This document shows, piece by piece, positions 16,600 through 23,999 of a DNA stretch of 64,000 bases (position 1 is the first letter of the stretch; the number at the start of each line of letters is the position of its first letter). The translations under genes were made by a program, and so were the position numbers. This DNA comes from Ruminococcaceae bacterium UBA7080 (GTDB lineage Bacteria; Bacillota; Clostridia; Oscillospirales; Acutalibacteraceae), in NCBI GenBank assembly GCA_002493595.1, contig DKZG01000008.1:13112-77111 (forward strand). The letters are read 5' to 3'. The notes beneath the pieces are model-generated. The model saw nothing but the letters and a program-made list of their open reading frames with translations, had not been told where the DNA came from and searched no databases.

Positions 16600-16650
16600 A
16601 CGTATTAAAGATACGTAAGGACAGAGTAAGCTCTGTCCGTATTTTACTTT
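16600..16650 (+). terminator. Two hairpins between dnaK and dnaJ, partial terminator
   Basis: ACGTAT-TAAAG-ATACGT (16600-16616) is followed by GGACAGAG-TAAG-CTCTGTCC (16619-16638) and GTATTTTACTTTT. The second looks like an attenuating terminator before dnaJ; GACAGAG is repeated twice more just upstream (16562, 16571). Confidence 0.55.
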
Positions 16651-16676
16651 TACTTAGATTGGGGGCAAAATGATTC

Positions 16677-17822
16677 ATGCCTGAAGAAAAAAGAGATTAT
16701 TACGAGGTACTGGGTGTAAGCAAGGGCGCCGGGGATGATGAAATAAAAAAAGCATACAGGAAAACAGCTAAAAAGTATCACCCGGATCTTAATCCCGATA
16801 ATGCTGAGGCTGAGGCAAAATTTAAAGAATGTAATGAGGCTTACGAGGTTTTATCTGATCCGCAAAAAAAGGCTCGTTATGACCAGTTTGGTTTTGCAGG
16901 TGTTGACCCGAATTACGGTGCCGGTCAAGGCGGTGCAGGCTTTGGCGGCGGTTTCGGGTTTGATGGTGATATTGATTTAGGCGATATTTTTTCTTCGTTT
17001 TTTGGCGGCGGCTTCGGCGGTGGTGGAAGAAATCCAAATGCACCGCAAAGGGGGCGCGATTTGCAGTCATCTGTCAATCTGACCTTTGAGGAAGCAGCCA
17101 AGGGATGTAAAAAGACGATTGAAGTTATGCGTGTTATGGACTGCAGTGAGTGCGGCGGCACAGGTGCAGCTAAAGGTACATCACCGACTACCTGTCCTGA
17201 ATGCCAGGGCAGAGGTGTTATTAATATCCAGCAGAGAAGTCCGTTTGGTGTTATGACTACGCAAAAAACCTGTACGCGCTGCGGCGGCACAGGTAAGATT
17301 ATTACTTCACCGTGTCACAAGTGCAACGGTAAAGGCAAGGTCAGAGCAAAGAAGAAAATTGACATTAATATTCCGGCAGGCATTGACAGCAATCAGGTTG
17401 TTAATGTAAGAGGCTTTGGCAATTCAGGCTCAAACGGCGGTCCGGCCGGTGATTTAAAGGTAGTTGTAAGTATTAAAAAGCATCCTTATTTTAATCGTGA
17501 CGGATATGATGTATGGGTTGACAGGCATATATCCTTTGTTCAGGCAACACTGGGTGCAGAGATACAGGTGCCGACACTTGAAGGGGATGTTAAGCTTAAT
17601 ATTCCGGCCGGAACACAGCCCGGAGAGGTGTTTACTCTGAAAGGCAGCAAAGGTATTCAGAGATTGAATGGTATGGGAAAAGGTGAGGAATACGTAAGAA
17701 TTGTTGTTGATATTCCGAGAAGCGTAAGCGACGAGCAAAAGGAGCTTTTAAAGCAGTTTGACAAGGATTATGTTGCACCAAAAAGTAAAGAGGGCTTTTT
17801 TGATAAATTTAAAAAGAAATAA
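16677..17822 (+). CDS. dnaJ: Hsp40 co-chaperone DnaJ
   Basis: The 381-residue protein has a J-domain with HPD at 35-37, a Gly/Phe-rich region, and four zinc-finger repeats (CSECGGTG, CPECQGRG, CTRCGGTG, CHKCNGKG), then the two-part client-binding domain. It delivers substrates to DnaK and stimulates its ATPase. GGGGG lies about 12 bases before the ATG, a rather wide spacing. It is the last gene of the HrcA-controlled operon. Confidence 0.98.
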   Translation: MPEEKRDYYEVLGVSKGAGDDEIKKAYRKTAKKYHPDLNPDNAEAEAKFKECNEAYEVLSDPQKKARYDQFGFAGVDPNYGAGQGGAGFGGGFGFDGDIDLGDIFSSFFGGGFGGGGRNPNAPQRGRDLQSSVNLTFEEAAKGCKKTIEVMRVMDCSECGGTGAAKGTSPTTCPECQGRGVINIQQRSPFGVMTTQKTCTRCGGTGKIITSPCHKCNGKGKVRAKKKIDINIPAGIDSNQVVNVRGFGNSGSNGGPAGDLKVVVSIKKHPYFNRDGYDVWVDRHISFVQATLGAEIQVPTLEGDVKLNIPAGTQPGEVFTLKGSKGIQRLNGMGKGEEYVRIVVDIPRSVSDEQKELLKQFDKDYVAPKSKEGFFDKFKKK

Positions 17823-17832
17823 TTGACATAGT

Positions 17833-17874
17833 AAAACGGCAGCACGTCCCTATGATGTGTACTGCCGTTTTTAT
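17833..17874. terminator. Terminator between dnaJ and convergent pnuC
   Basis: AAAACGGCAG pairs with CTGCCGTTTT around a 19-base loop and is followed by TATTATTATT; it can serve both strands. Confidence 0.85.
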
Positions 17875-17876
17875 TA

Positions 17877-18566
17877 TTATTGATTTTGACGTTTTATCAT
17901 CCTTTGCCAGTTGAAAAAGCCATACATATCATTAATGAAAAAGACGGAAAAACAGATTATCATCGGTATAAAGGCAGCGTTTTCACTTGATGCCATAACC
18001 CAGAGTATGATCAGTACAACATCGTTGCAGGCATATGCAATTGCATAAATAGGTGAGCGAAGCATCATAAGTGCAGATGCACTGAAGCTGGTGGCAATTG
18101 AAACGGTGCTCATAAATAAATTAGCATTGTTAAAATGCTTTAAGATAAAGTAGAATATAAACGTCACGATTAAAGTGAATATACATAGTATGAAGCATTG
18201 CTTTTTTGTAAGCCTTGCGGCTTTAACCTCGCGGCATCCGTTTCCATAAGGATGCTTAAGCCAGCTGATAATGGACAGAAGGGCTATCGGTGCAGTCATG
18301 CCCAGATAAGTTATCATTTCACCATAGTATTTGAATTGAAATGAAATGACTGCATAAAAAAAGCTGAAAAGGATGGTCAGTATTTGCCCTAATACCTCGC
18401 CCTTAGCAACAAAAATTAAAGCGGTTACGCCGATTAGTGATGCGGTGATGGTGAGCGCATCGCGCTGAGAACCGGCAAGAAAAGCAATGATAATTGTGCC
18501 CGACGAACACAACCACAGGATAATCTCAAATTTTGTAAGGTTTTTAAAAGGCCTGAATAGTTTCAT
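17877..18566 (-). CDS. pnuC: PnuC-family nucleoside-vitamin transporter
   Basis: The 229-residue membrane protein has about seven hydrophobic segments and PnuC features: the YGEMITYLGMTAPIALLSIISWLKHPYG region and the C-terminal NDMYGFFNWQRM. PnuC proteins facilitate diffusion of nicotinamide riboside; relatives carry thiamine or riboflavin. The ATG at 18566 is preceded by AGGAGGAAA and the longer frame is rejected. The mRNA leader ends in a terminator hairpin just before this ribosome binding site, implying conditional read-through. The actual vitamin is uncertain; no TPP or FMN riboswitch is seen. Confidence 0.85.
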   Translation of the reverse strand: MKLFRPFKNLTKFEIILWLCSSGTIIIAFLAGSQRDALTITASLIGVTALIFVAKGEVLGQILTILFSFFYAVISFQFKYYGEMITYLGMTAPIALLSIISWLKHPYGNGCREVKAARLTKKQCFILCIFTLIVTFIFYFILKHFNNANLFMSTVSIATSFSASALMMLRSPIYAIAYACNDVVLIILWVMASSENAAFIPMIICFSVFFINDMYGFFNWQRMIKRQNQ

Positions 18567-18581
18567 ATTATTTCCTCCTAA

Positions 18582-18673
18582 ATAAAAAAGCATTCATATT
18601 ACACATCTTCTAAGACCTAACGACGTGTAAATGAATGCTTGTAATTACAACTACCCGGTGGCAGTAAAATATT
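18582..18673 (-). promoter_or_regulatory. pnuC attenuator leader (unassigned riboswitch candidate)
   Basis: Read on the minus strand, the leader has a segment containing CCACCGGG, a GTTGTAATTACAAG palindrome, and then a terminator: AAGCATTCAT-TTACAC pairs with GTGTA-ATATGAATGCTT (18588-18640) followed by TTTTTTATTT directly before AGGAGG. A terminator placed between promoter and gene is the hallmark of ligand- or protein-controlled attenuation. I cannot match the 5' part to a known class. Confidence 0.6.
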
Positions 18674-18679
18674 TTTTAT

Positions 18680-18708
18680 ATTTTATAAAATTGAGACGGA
18701 TATGTCAA
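18680..18708 (-). promoter_or_regulatory. Promoter of pnuC
   Basis: On the minus strand TTGACA (18703-18708), 17 bases and TAAAAT (18680-18685) give a near-consensus promoter with a leader of about 107 bases. Confidence 0.75.
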
Positions 18709-18723
18709 CTGTTTTTAAGATTT

Positions 18724-19098
18724 TTATTTGAAGTCATATAACGGCATCGTTTCACAGCTGCGGTATTCATGTTTCTCATAATATCCTATCAGTTTGCCGT
18801 TATCGTCTCTCAATGCGACCATATATACATCTTTATTTTCTTTTTCGTTATGGAAGGTGTATATAATATTATTATCCTTGCTCTTTTTAAACCAAGAGAT
18901 TGTTTGACTGATGATTTCCCTTGATTTTAAATTATGACAGTTTAAAAGATTTTCTCCTATAAGCTGTGCGCCGCCGCTTTTGCTGTATCTTAATATTGCA
19001 GCCGGGTTCATATAAAGAATCGTGTGTTCAAGATTACAGATCACAACAGCACTGCGGTCTTGTTCAATAATGCTTTTAAAATATGCGCAAAGTTCCAT
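18724..19098 (-). CDS. Small stand-alone PAS-domain protein
   Basis: This 124-residue protein is one PAS domain: RSAVVICNLEHTILYMNPAAILRY, GENLLNC, and a final strand pair DVYMVALRDDNGKLIGYYEKHEY. It has no kinase, cyclase or DNA-binding output. The ATG at 19098 follows AAGGAG by 5 bases. Such single PAS proteins occur widely in clostridia next to various genes; its partner and ligand are unknown. It may be co-transcribed with nothing, since pnuC has its own promoter. Confidence 0.8.
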   Translation of the reverse strand: MELCAYFKSIIEQDRSAVVICNLEHTILYMNPAAILRYSKSGGAQLIGENLLNCHNLKSREIISQTISWFKKSKDNNIIYTFHNEKENKDVYMVALRDDNGKLIGYYEKHEYRSCETMPLYDFK

Positions 19099-19263
19099 AT
19101 TTTCTCCTTGTTTGTTTTCAATCATGATAATTAAGTTGAGCGTATTCTTCCACTCAAGGTGTTTTCGACCGATATTTTAACATATAAAGTAATAGAATAC
19201 AATAAGAAGTTGCAAGGATATTTTTAAAAATATACACTTTTTGTATATTTATGCATAAAAAAT

Positions 19264-19292
19264 TTGACAATGCAGAGTATTATTGCTATAAT
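19264..19292 (+). promoter_or_regulatory. Consensus promoter of gdhA
   Basis: TTGACA (19264-19269), exactly 17 bases and TATAAT (19287-19292) match the vegetative consensus at all twelve positions. Confidence 0.92.
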
Positions 19293-19313
19293 TCACCTTA
19301 AAGTACCGACTGA

Positions 19314-19373
19314 GGTGCTGTTATGCAGCGCCAATGTTTATTCATACATTGGTTCTGTAATCTGTTAATTACA
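19314..19373 (+). promoter_or_regulatory. Structured gdhA leader with three hairpins
   Basis: Hairpins are GGTGCTG-TTATG-CAGCGCC (19314-19332), CCAATG...CATTGG (19331-19352) and TGTAAT...ATTACA (19356-19373). The first two share two bases, so they may be alternative. They fill most of the 100-base leader before GGGAGG. Function is unknown. Confidence 0.5.
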
Positions 19374-19397
19374 AATTATATTCGGGAGGAAATCGGT

Positions 19398-20729
19398 ATG
19401 ACTTATTCACAAAAAGTTTTGCATGATTTAAAAATCAAAAATCCAAATGAGCCTGAATTTATACAGGCTGCAGAGGAGGTTCTTGAGTCCTTGGCTCCTG
19501 TAGTTGACAATGACCCAAGATATCAGAAAACAGGATTACTTGAAAGACTTGTTGAGCCTGAAAGGCAGATTATGTTTCGTATTCCGTGGGTTGATGACAA
19601 CGGCAATGTACATGTAAATCGCGGATATCGTGTACAGTTTAACTCAGCTATCGGCCCTTTTAAAGGAGGACTCAGACTTCATCCGAGTGTAAATCTCAGT
19701 ATTATCAAGTTTCTCGGTTTTGAGCAGATTTTCAAGAACAGTCTTACAGGTCTTCCAATCGGCGGTGCAAAAGGTGGTTCCGACTTTGACCCCAAGGGTA
19801 AGAGCGATATGGAAATTATGCGTTTTTGCCAGGCATTTATGAATGAACTTTATAAGTACATCGGTGCAGATGAGGATGTGCCTGCGGGTGACATTGGTAC
19901 AGGTTCACGTGAGGTAGGTTATCTTTACGGTCAGTACAAGAAACTTACAAACCGTTCAGAAGGCTGCCTTACAGGCAAGGGCTTAAGCTTCGGCGGTTCA
20001 CTTGCAAGAACCGAAGCAACCGGATACGGCCTTGTTTATATCACTGAGGAACTGCTTAAGGACCATGGCAAAAATCTTGCAGGTGCAAGAGTAGCAGTAT
20101 CAGGTTCGGGTAATGTAGCGATTTACGCTATGGAAAAAGCGACTCAGCTTGGGGCAAAGGTTATATCCTGTTCAGATTCATCAGGCTATATTATTGATGA
20201 AAACGGTATTGATGTTGAGGCTGTTAAACAGATTAAAGAGGTAGAGCGCAAGAGAATTAAGGTGTATACCGAATCACATCCGGATGCTGTTTACGGTGAA
20301 GGTTCATTATGGGATAATGTAAGCTGTGAGGTAGCACTTCCTTGTGCAACACAGAATGAAATTAATAAGGTTCAGGCAGAAAGGCTTGCCGATACGGGCT
20401 GTTATGCAGTCTGCGAGGGTGCAAATATGCCGACTGATGCCGAAGCAACACAGGTATTTCTTGACAAGAATGTTCTTTTCATTCCGGGCAAGGCTTCAAA
20501 TGCGGGCGGTGTTGCTACATCTGCTCTTGAAATGGGTCAGAATTCGATTCGCTCAAGCTGGACCTTCGACGAGGTTGATAATAAGCTTAAGGGCATTATG
20601 ATTAACATTTATTATCATATGAAAAATGCTTGTGAAAAATATGATGCAAAGGATAACTTCGTTGTCGGTGCAAACATCGCAGGTTTCATGAAGGTTGCAG
20701 ATGCCATGATGGCACAGGGTATTGTATAA
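19398..20729 (+). CDS. gdhA: Glutamate dehydrogenase (NADP-type, hexameric)
   Basis: The 443-residue enzyme reductively aminates 2-oxoglutarate to glutamate, a main ammonia-assimilation route in gut clostridia. Landmarks are the glutamate-binding GPFKGGLRLHPSV, the catalytic GGAKGGSDFDP, the dinucleotide-binding VAVSGSGNVAIYA and the C-terminal PGKASNAGGVATSALEM. The ATG at 19398 follows GGGAGG; the longer frame begins inside the leader hairpins. It is monocistronic. NADP preference is inferred from overall similarity to the enteric-type enzymes. Confidence 0.96.
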   Translation: MTYSQKVLHDLKIKNPNEPEFIQAAEEVLESLAPVVDNDPRYQKTGLLERLVEPERQIMFRIPWVDDNGNVHVNRGYRVQFNSAIGPFKGGLRLHPSVNLSIIKFLGFEQIFKNSLTGLPIGGAKGGSDFDPKGKSDMEIMRFCQAFMNELYKYIGADEDVPAGDIGTGSREVGYLYGQYKKLTNRSEGCLTGKGLSFGGSLARTEATGYGLVYITEELLKDHGKNLAGARVAVSGSGNVAIYAMEKATQLGAKVISCSDSSGYIIDENGIDVEAVKQIKEVERKRIKVYTESHPDAVYGEGSLWDNVSCEVALPCATQNEINKVQAERLADTGCYAVCEGANMPTDAEATQVFLDKNVLFIPGKASNAGGVATSALEMGQNSIRSSWTFDEVDNKLKGIMINIYYHMKNACEKYDAKDNFVVGANIAGFMKVADAMMAQGIV

Positions 20730-20816
20730 TTTCATTGAATAGAGCTTTCTTTTTGAAATTTTTATTATATTTTTAGCGGTGAAAATCTTTCATATTATTT
20801 GGTTTCAAGCTGCAAT

Positions 20817-20850
20817 AATCCCCATAAGGTATAAGCCTTATGGGGATTTT
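20817..20850. terminator. Terminator between gdhA and convergent MFS gene
   Basis: A perfect 13-bp stem AATCCCCATAAGG / CCTTATGGGGATT with a TATAAG loop and short T/A tails on both sides. Confidence 0.88.
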
Positions 20851-20853
20851 CAA

Positions 20854-22041
20854 TTATAATTGTTTTGTATTGACTTTTTTTAATGAAATGATTGCAATAA
20901 TCATCATGACAGGGAAAACTATTGAAAACAGCAATCCATTTTTTAAATTGCCGCCCAGGGCATCTGTTACCCAGCCAATTAATGTCGGACCCGATGTGCA
21001 GCCTAAATCACCGGCAACAGCCAAAAAAGCAAACATTGCCGTTGATATATTAGGCAGTGCCTTTGTACTTATGCTTATTGTACCCGGCCACATTGCGGAT
21101 ACCGATAAACCGCACAGTGCGCACCCTATGAGTGAAAGCACCGGATGCGGTGAAAGACAGGCGAGCAAATAGGAGAATATGCATAATACGGATGATGCGA
21201 TAAGATATTTTTCGGTTTTAATTTTTTTGCTTAAACTGCTAAATAATATTCTGCCTGTTCCCATCAGCACGGCAAATGCCATGGGTCCTGCCAAATCGCC
21301 TATGGTTTTTGAAACATTAAGGGCGGTTTCTGCAAAGGTTGAAACCCATTGACTCATTGCAAGCTCGGCAGCACCCGAGCAAATCATCAAAATGATTGCA
21401 ATAACAAAAATTTTATTTTTGAATAATGGAGGAGATTTTTTTACAGGTTTTTCATCTTCAGGTTCTACAATCGGCACAAAGCAGAAGAATATGCCGTTAA
21501 GAAGTGCAAATACAGCCCAGATTACAGCAAGAATCCGCCAATTCTCTCTGCCGAACACTGAAAAGAAAACAGTAGATACAGCAATAACGCCGACGGTTCC
21601 CCAACAATAAAAGGAATGAAGCAAGCTCATTGCACCGGCTTTATTGTCAGTAGGACAGGTTTCAACAACAGGTGACACAAGAACCTCTAAAAGGCCGCTG
21701 CCTATTGAATAGGTTGCTACGGAAATGATTATGGCAGCGAATTTGTTTTGCATAGCATATGGAAGAATTGCCAACAGCAAAAATCCTATTGATGATGTGA
21801 AATGAGCCAAAAATAAGCATTTTTTGTAACCGATTTTGTCTGCAAATTTTGCTGACAGCAAATCTACAACGATTTGCGTAAAAAAGGTCAGTGTAACAAC
21901 TGAGGTCAGCTGTGTTAATGAAATATTGAATTCCTGCTCCCAGCTGACAAAAAGCAGCGGGGCATAGTTGCAAACAATTGCCTGTACCATATAACCGATA
22001 AAGCATGCGGACATGGTGTGTTTATAATTAATCTTTTTCAT
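20854..22041 (-). CDS. Major facilitator superfamily transporter
   Basis: The 395-residue protein has about 12 membrane helices and an MFS loop DKIGYKKCLFL between helices 2 and 3. Two halves are joined by a loop with charged residues (EPEDEKPVKKSPP). It resembles the fucose/sugar-efflux-like MFS group common in Firmicutes, but no substrate can be named. The ATG at 22041 has no Shine-Dalgarno; instead a good promoter ends 7 bases upstream, suggesting a leaderless mRNA. The upstream extension of the open frame lacks a credible start. Confidence 0.82.
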   Translation of the reverse strand: MKKINYKHTMSACFIGYMVQAIVCNYAPLLFVSWEQEFNISLTQLTSVVTLTFFTQIVVDLLSAKFADKIGYKKCLFLAHFTSSIGFLLLAILPYAMQNKFAAIIISVATYSIGSGLLEVLVSPVVETCPTDNKAGAMSLLHSFYCWGTVGVIAVSTVFFSVFGRENWRILAVIWAVFALLNGIFFCFVPIVEPEDEKPVKKSPPLFKNKIFVIAIILMICSGAAELAMSQWVSTFAETALNVSKTIGDLAGPMAFAVLMGTGRILFSSLSKKIKTEKYLIASSVLCIFSYLLACLSPHPVLSLIGCALCGLSVSAMWPGTISISTKALPNISTAMFAFLAVAGDLGCTSGPTLIGWVTDALGGNLKNGLLFSIVFPVMMIIAIISLKKVNTKQL

Positions 22042-22048
22042 AGGGTAT

Positions 22049-22077
22049 ATGATAACAAATATATATTTTGATTTCAA
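22049..22077 (-). promoter_or_regulatory. Promoter abutting the MFS start codon
   Basis: On the minus strand TTGAAA (22072-22077), 17 bases and TATCAT (22049-22054) with an upstream TGT extension. Only 7 bases separate the -10 box from the ATG. Confidence 0.6.
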
Positions 22078-22141
22078 CAGTATTTTAGTATTTTGAATAA
22101 AAACGAAGTTAGCGGGCAATAATGCTTTTGAGGTGTTATTT

Positions 22142-22864
22142 ATGTCTACTAAGGATAAACCAAATAATAAAAATTTAAGAGCATTATTTTCTGTCATTTG
22201 TCTTTGTATTATTGCACTGGGTCTCATCGTTTATTTTTCAACGCAGAGCACAAAAAATACACAGGTAAATGAGGCAACAACTGTAAAACAGACTCAAACC
22301 ACTGAGGTGCAAAAGCGCGTAACGGTTAAAGAAACAGTTACCGAAAAAAGAACGACTGCAAAAGATAATAACGGTGATGAAAAAAAAGAAACGAAAAAGA
22401 ATGTCACTACGACCGAAAAAGCAACTATGCAGTCGGGAGATACAAATATTCCCTATAAATCATTTTATAAATATCCCTGTTGCGAAACTGTTATCATGGG
22501 ATACAGCCAGGAACTCGTAAAAAATGAAACGATGGGAGATTATCGTGCACATACAGCCGTAGATTTTAAATGTGCCAAGGGTGCAAAGATTTCGGCAATT
22601 AATGATGGTTTGGTGCTTAGTGTAAAGAATGATAATCTGTTAGGCAAGGTTGTGGAAATTGACCATGGAGGAAAGCTTGTAGCAAAATATTGCGGTCTTG
22701 ACACCGTGAATGTTTCGGAAGGTGATTATGTTACAATCGGTCAGACGCTTGGTACTCTCGGAACAGTTCCGTTTGAGCTTGGCAGCGAAAGTCACCTTCA
22801 TTTTGAAACGGCAGTTGACGGTAAAAATGTAAATCCGCTTGATGTTATGGCAAAAAGCGAATAA
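22142..22864 (+). CDS. Membrane-anchored M23/LytM-family protein (SpoIIQ-like possible)
   Basis: The 240-residue protein has one membrane helix at about 13-32, a Thr/Lys-rich linker (about 35-98) and a C-terminal LytM domain. Zinc ligands are present: His137 and Asp141 in RAHTAVDF, and His218/His220 in HLHFE. It may therefore be an active peptidoglycan endopeptidase. Architecture and size resemble clostridial SpoIIQ, the forespore partner of SpoIIIAH, but generic M23 proteins look alike. The ATG follows GAGGTG by 6 bases. It is monocistronic. Confidence 0.82.
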   Translation: MSTKDKPNNKNLRALFSVICLCIIALGLIVYFSTQSTKNTQVNEATTVKQTQTTEVQKRVTVKETVTEKRTTAKDNNGDEKKETKKNVTTTEKATMQSGDTNIPYKSFYKYPCCETVIMGYSQELVKNETMGDYRAHTAVDFKCAKGAKISAINDGLVLSVKNDNLLGKVVEIDHGGKLVAKYCGLDTVNVSEGDYVTIGQTLGTLGTVPFELGSESHLHFETAVDGKNVNPLDVMAKSE

Positions 22865-22872
22865 TATCAAAA

Positions 22873-22916
22873 ATAAAAGCATAGTATCAGTACACGTGCT
22901 GATACTATGCTTTTAT
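22873..22916. terminator. Bidirectional terminator
   Basis: A perfect 18-bp stem (ATAAAAGCATAGTATCAG and complement) with an 8-base loop separates the M23 gene from the convergent zinc-ribbon gene. Confidence 0.92.
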
Positions 22917-22939
22917 TATATACATTAAATACTTATGGT

Positions 22940-23449
22940 TTACAGTGCACTTAAAAGCATTCCCCATACGAATACGATAAAGAAAACAGCGAGAATCCAA
23001 AGGATTATAGGAAGCACAATGCCGATAATGCAGAGGTTTTTTGCCTTTTTCTTTTTTAGCTCCTTTTCATAGCTGTATTGGTTGGGAAGCGGTATCTCGT
23101 TAAGCTTACTGATGCCGATGCAGCCGAACACAATACCCAAAATAGGCATAAACAAGCCGGCTATGACAGCAATAATACCAAAGGTTCTTGCCTCTTCAAG
23201 CTTCGAGTTAATCATATATTCAAATGCTTCAGGGGTGTATTGCTGATAAGGATTATAAGAATTATACTGCTGATAATTCTGTGTGTTTTGGTTATAAGTC
23301 TGCTGCGTGCCCGTATTGCCTGCTTGATAATTATTGCCTGATGCAGTATGAAACGGCTGCTGTGCGTAAGTTTGGTTGATAGGTTCCCCGCAATGCTCAC
23401 AGTAATAAGAGGTTTCGGGTATAGACTGCCCGCATTTATTACAAATCAT
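22940..23449 (-). CDS. Zinc-ribbon membrane protein with Gln/Asn/Tyr-rich linker
   Basis: The 169-residue protein starts with a zinc ribbon (CNKCG...CEHCG at residues 3-20), continues with a low-complexity Q/N/Y/T-rich linker to about residue 70, then has two membrane segments (about 92-112 and 140-165) around a KKKKAKN loop. This domain order (zinc_ribbon_2 plus DUF4190-like membrane pair) is frequent in Firmicutes, function unknown. The start at ATG 23449 is favoured because the ribbon begins there. It is divergent from the phage-derived operon. Confidence 0.78.
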   Translation of the reverse strand: MICNKCGQSIPETSYYCEHCGEPINQTYAQQPFHTASGNNYQAGNTGTQQTYNQNTQNYQQYNSYNPYQQYTPEAFEYMINSKLEEARTFGIIAVIAGLFMPILGIVFGCIGISKLNEIPLPNQYSYEKELKKKKAKNLCIIGIVLPIILWILAVFFIVFVWGMLLSAL

Positions 23450-23483
23450 ATTTATCGCTCTTTTCATCCATATTGTTATCTAT

Positions 23484-23512
23484 ATAATAGCAGATGATTT
23501 TATTTCAGTCAA
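23484..23512 (-). promoter_or_regulatory. Promoter of the zinc-ribbon gene
   Basis: On the minus strand TTGACT (23507-23512), 17 bases and TATTAT (23484-23489) with TGC upstream of the -10 box. Confidence 0.65.
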
Positions 23513-23596
23513 TATAGCAAAATATTGAATATTCATGCTGAAAAAAATTTATTTTCTTGTTTTTACATTAAAATATAGTGCTTTTAAGCTATAAAT

Positions 23597-23636
23597 CGCC
23601 TGATACACGCTGTAAGTGTAAGGCGGTTTTTTCGTT
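23597..23636 (+). terminator. Orphan terminator in front of the phage-derived operon
   Basis: CGCCT-GA-TACAC pairs with GTGTA-AGGCG and is followed by GTTTTTTCGTTTT. No plus-strand gene precedes it: the upstream neighbour is divergent and the M23 gene has its own terminator. It therefore lies between any promoter in 23513-23596 and the first phage gene, as an attenuator would. A weak TATAGT at 23574 is the only -10 candidate. Confidence 0.75.
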
Positions 23637-23666
23637 TTACAAAATATCGGTTTGGAGATGATTGAA

Positions 23667-23999
23667 TTGAGAAAGAAAAAGGTTAATCAAGGAGATGTGA
23701 CTGAAGGTTTAAGGCGCCTTGCCTTTGGAGAAATACAGGATGCAGTCAAACTTCTCTTTGAGTCTGAGGAAAATATTCTTTCCATATTGCCAAGTTTGAA
23801 TTTGTTTAACGTAAGTGAAATAAAAAGGCAAAAAGGCGGGGGAATGGAAATTAAATTTTTTGACAGAATTAAAGCACTTGAAAGGCTGAGTGAAAGCATT
23901 GGAAGCGATGAAAGGCAGACAGCTGTATCTTTTTATGATGCACTGGAAAGGAGTACTGCAAGCATAAAGGAAAGTGCTGCAGAAAATACATATGACTAA
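23667..23999 (+). CDS. Putative small terminase subunit / first gene of phage operon
   Basis: The roughly 110-residue protein is charged and mostly helical, with a basic start (RKKKVNQGD). Its position directly before the large terminase, overlapping it by 8 bases, is that of a small terminase or its equivalent, but I see no helix-turn-helix signature. The start is uncertain: TTG 23667 lies 9 bases after GGAG, whereas upstream ATG 23658 is too close. Function is inferred from position only. Confidence 0.6.
   Translation: MRKKKVNQGDVTEGLRRLAFGEIQDAVKLLFESEENILSILPSLNLFNVSEIKRQKGGGMEIKFFDRIKALERLSESIGSDERQTAVSFYDALERSTASIKESAAENTYD

Noticed and set aside
16560..16676. A separate small RNA gene between dnaK and dnaJ
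   Set aside because: The hairpins lack a convincing promoter in front of them and are better explained as intercistronic attenuators of the heat-shock operon.
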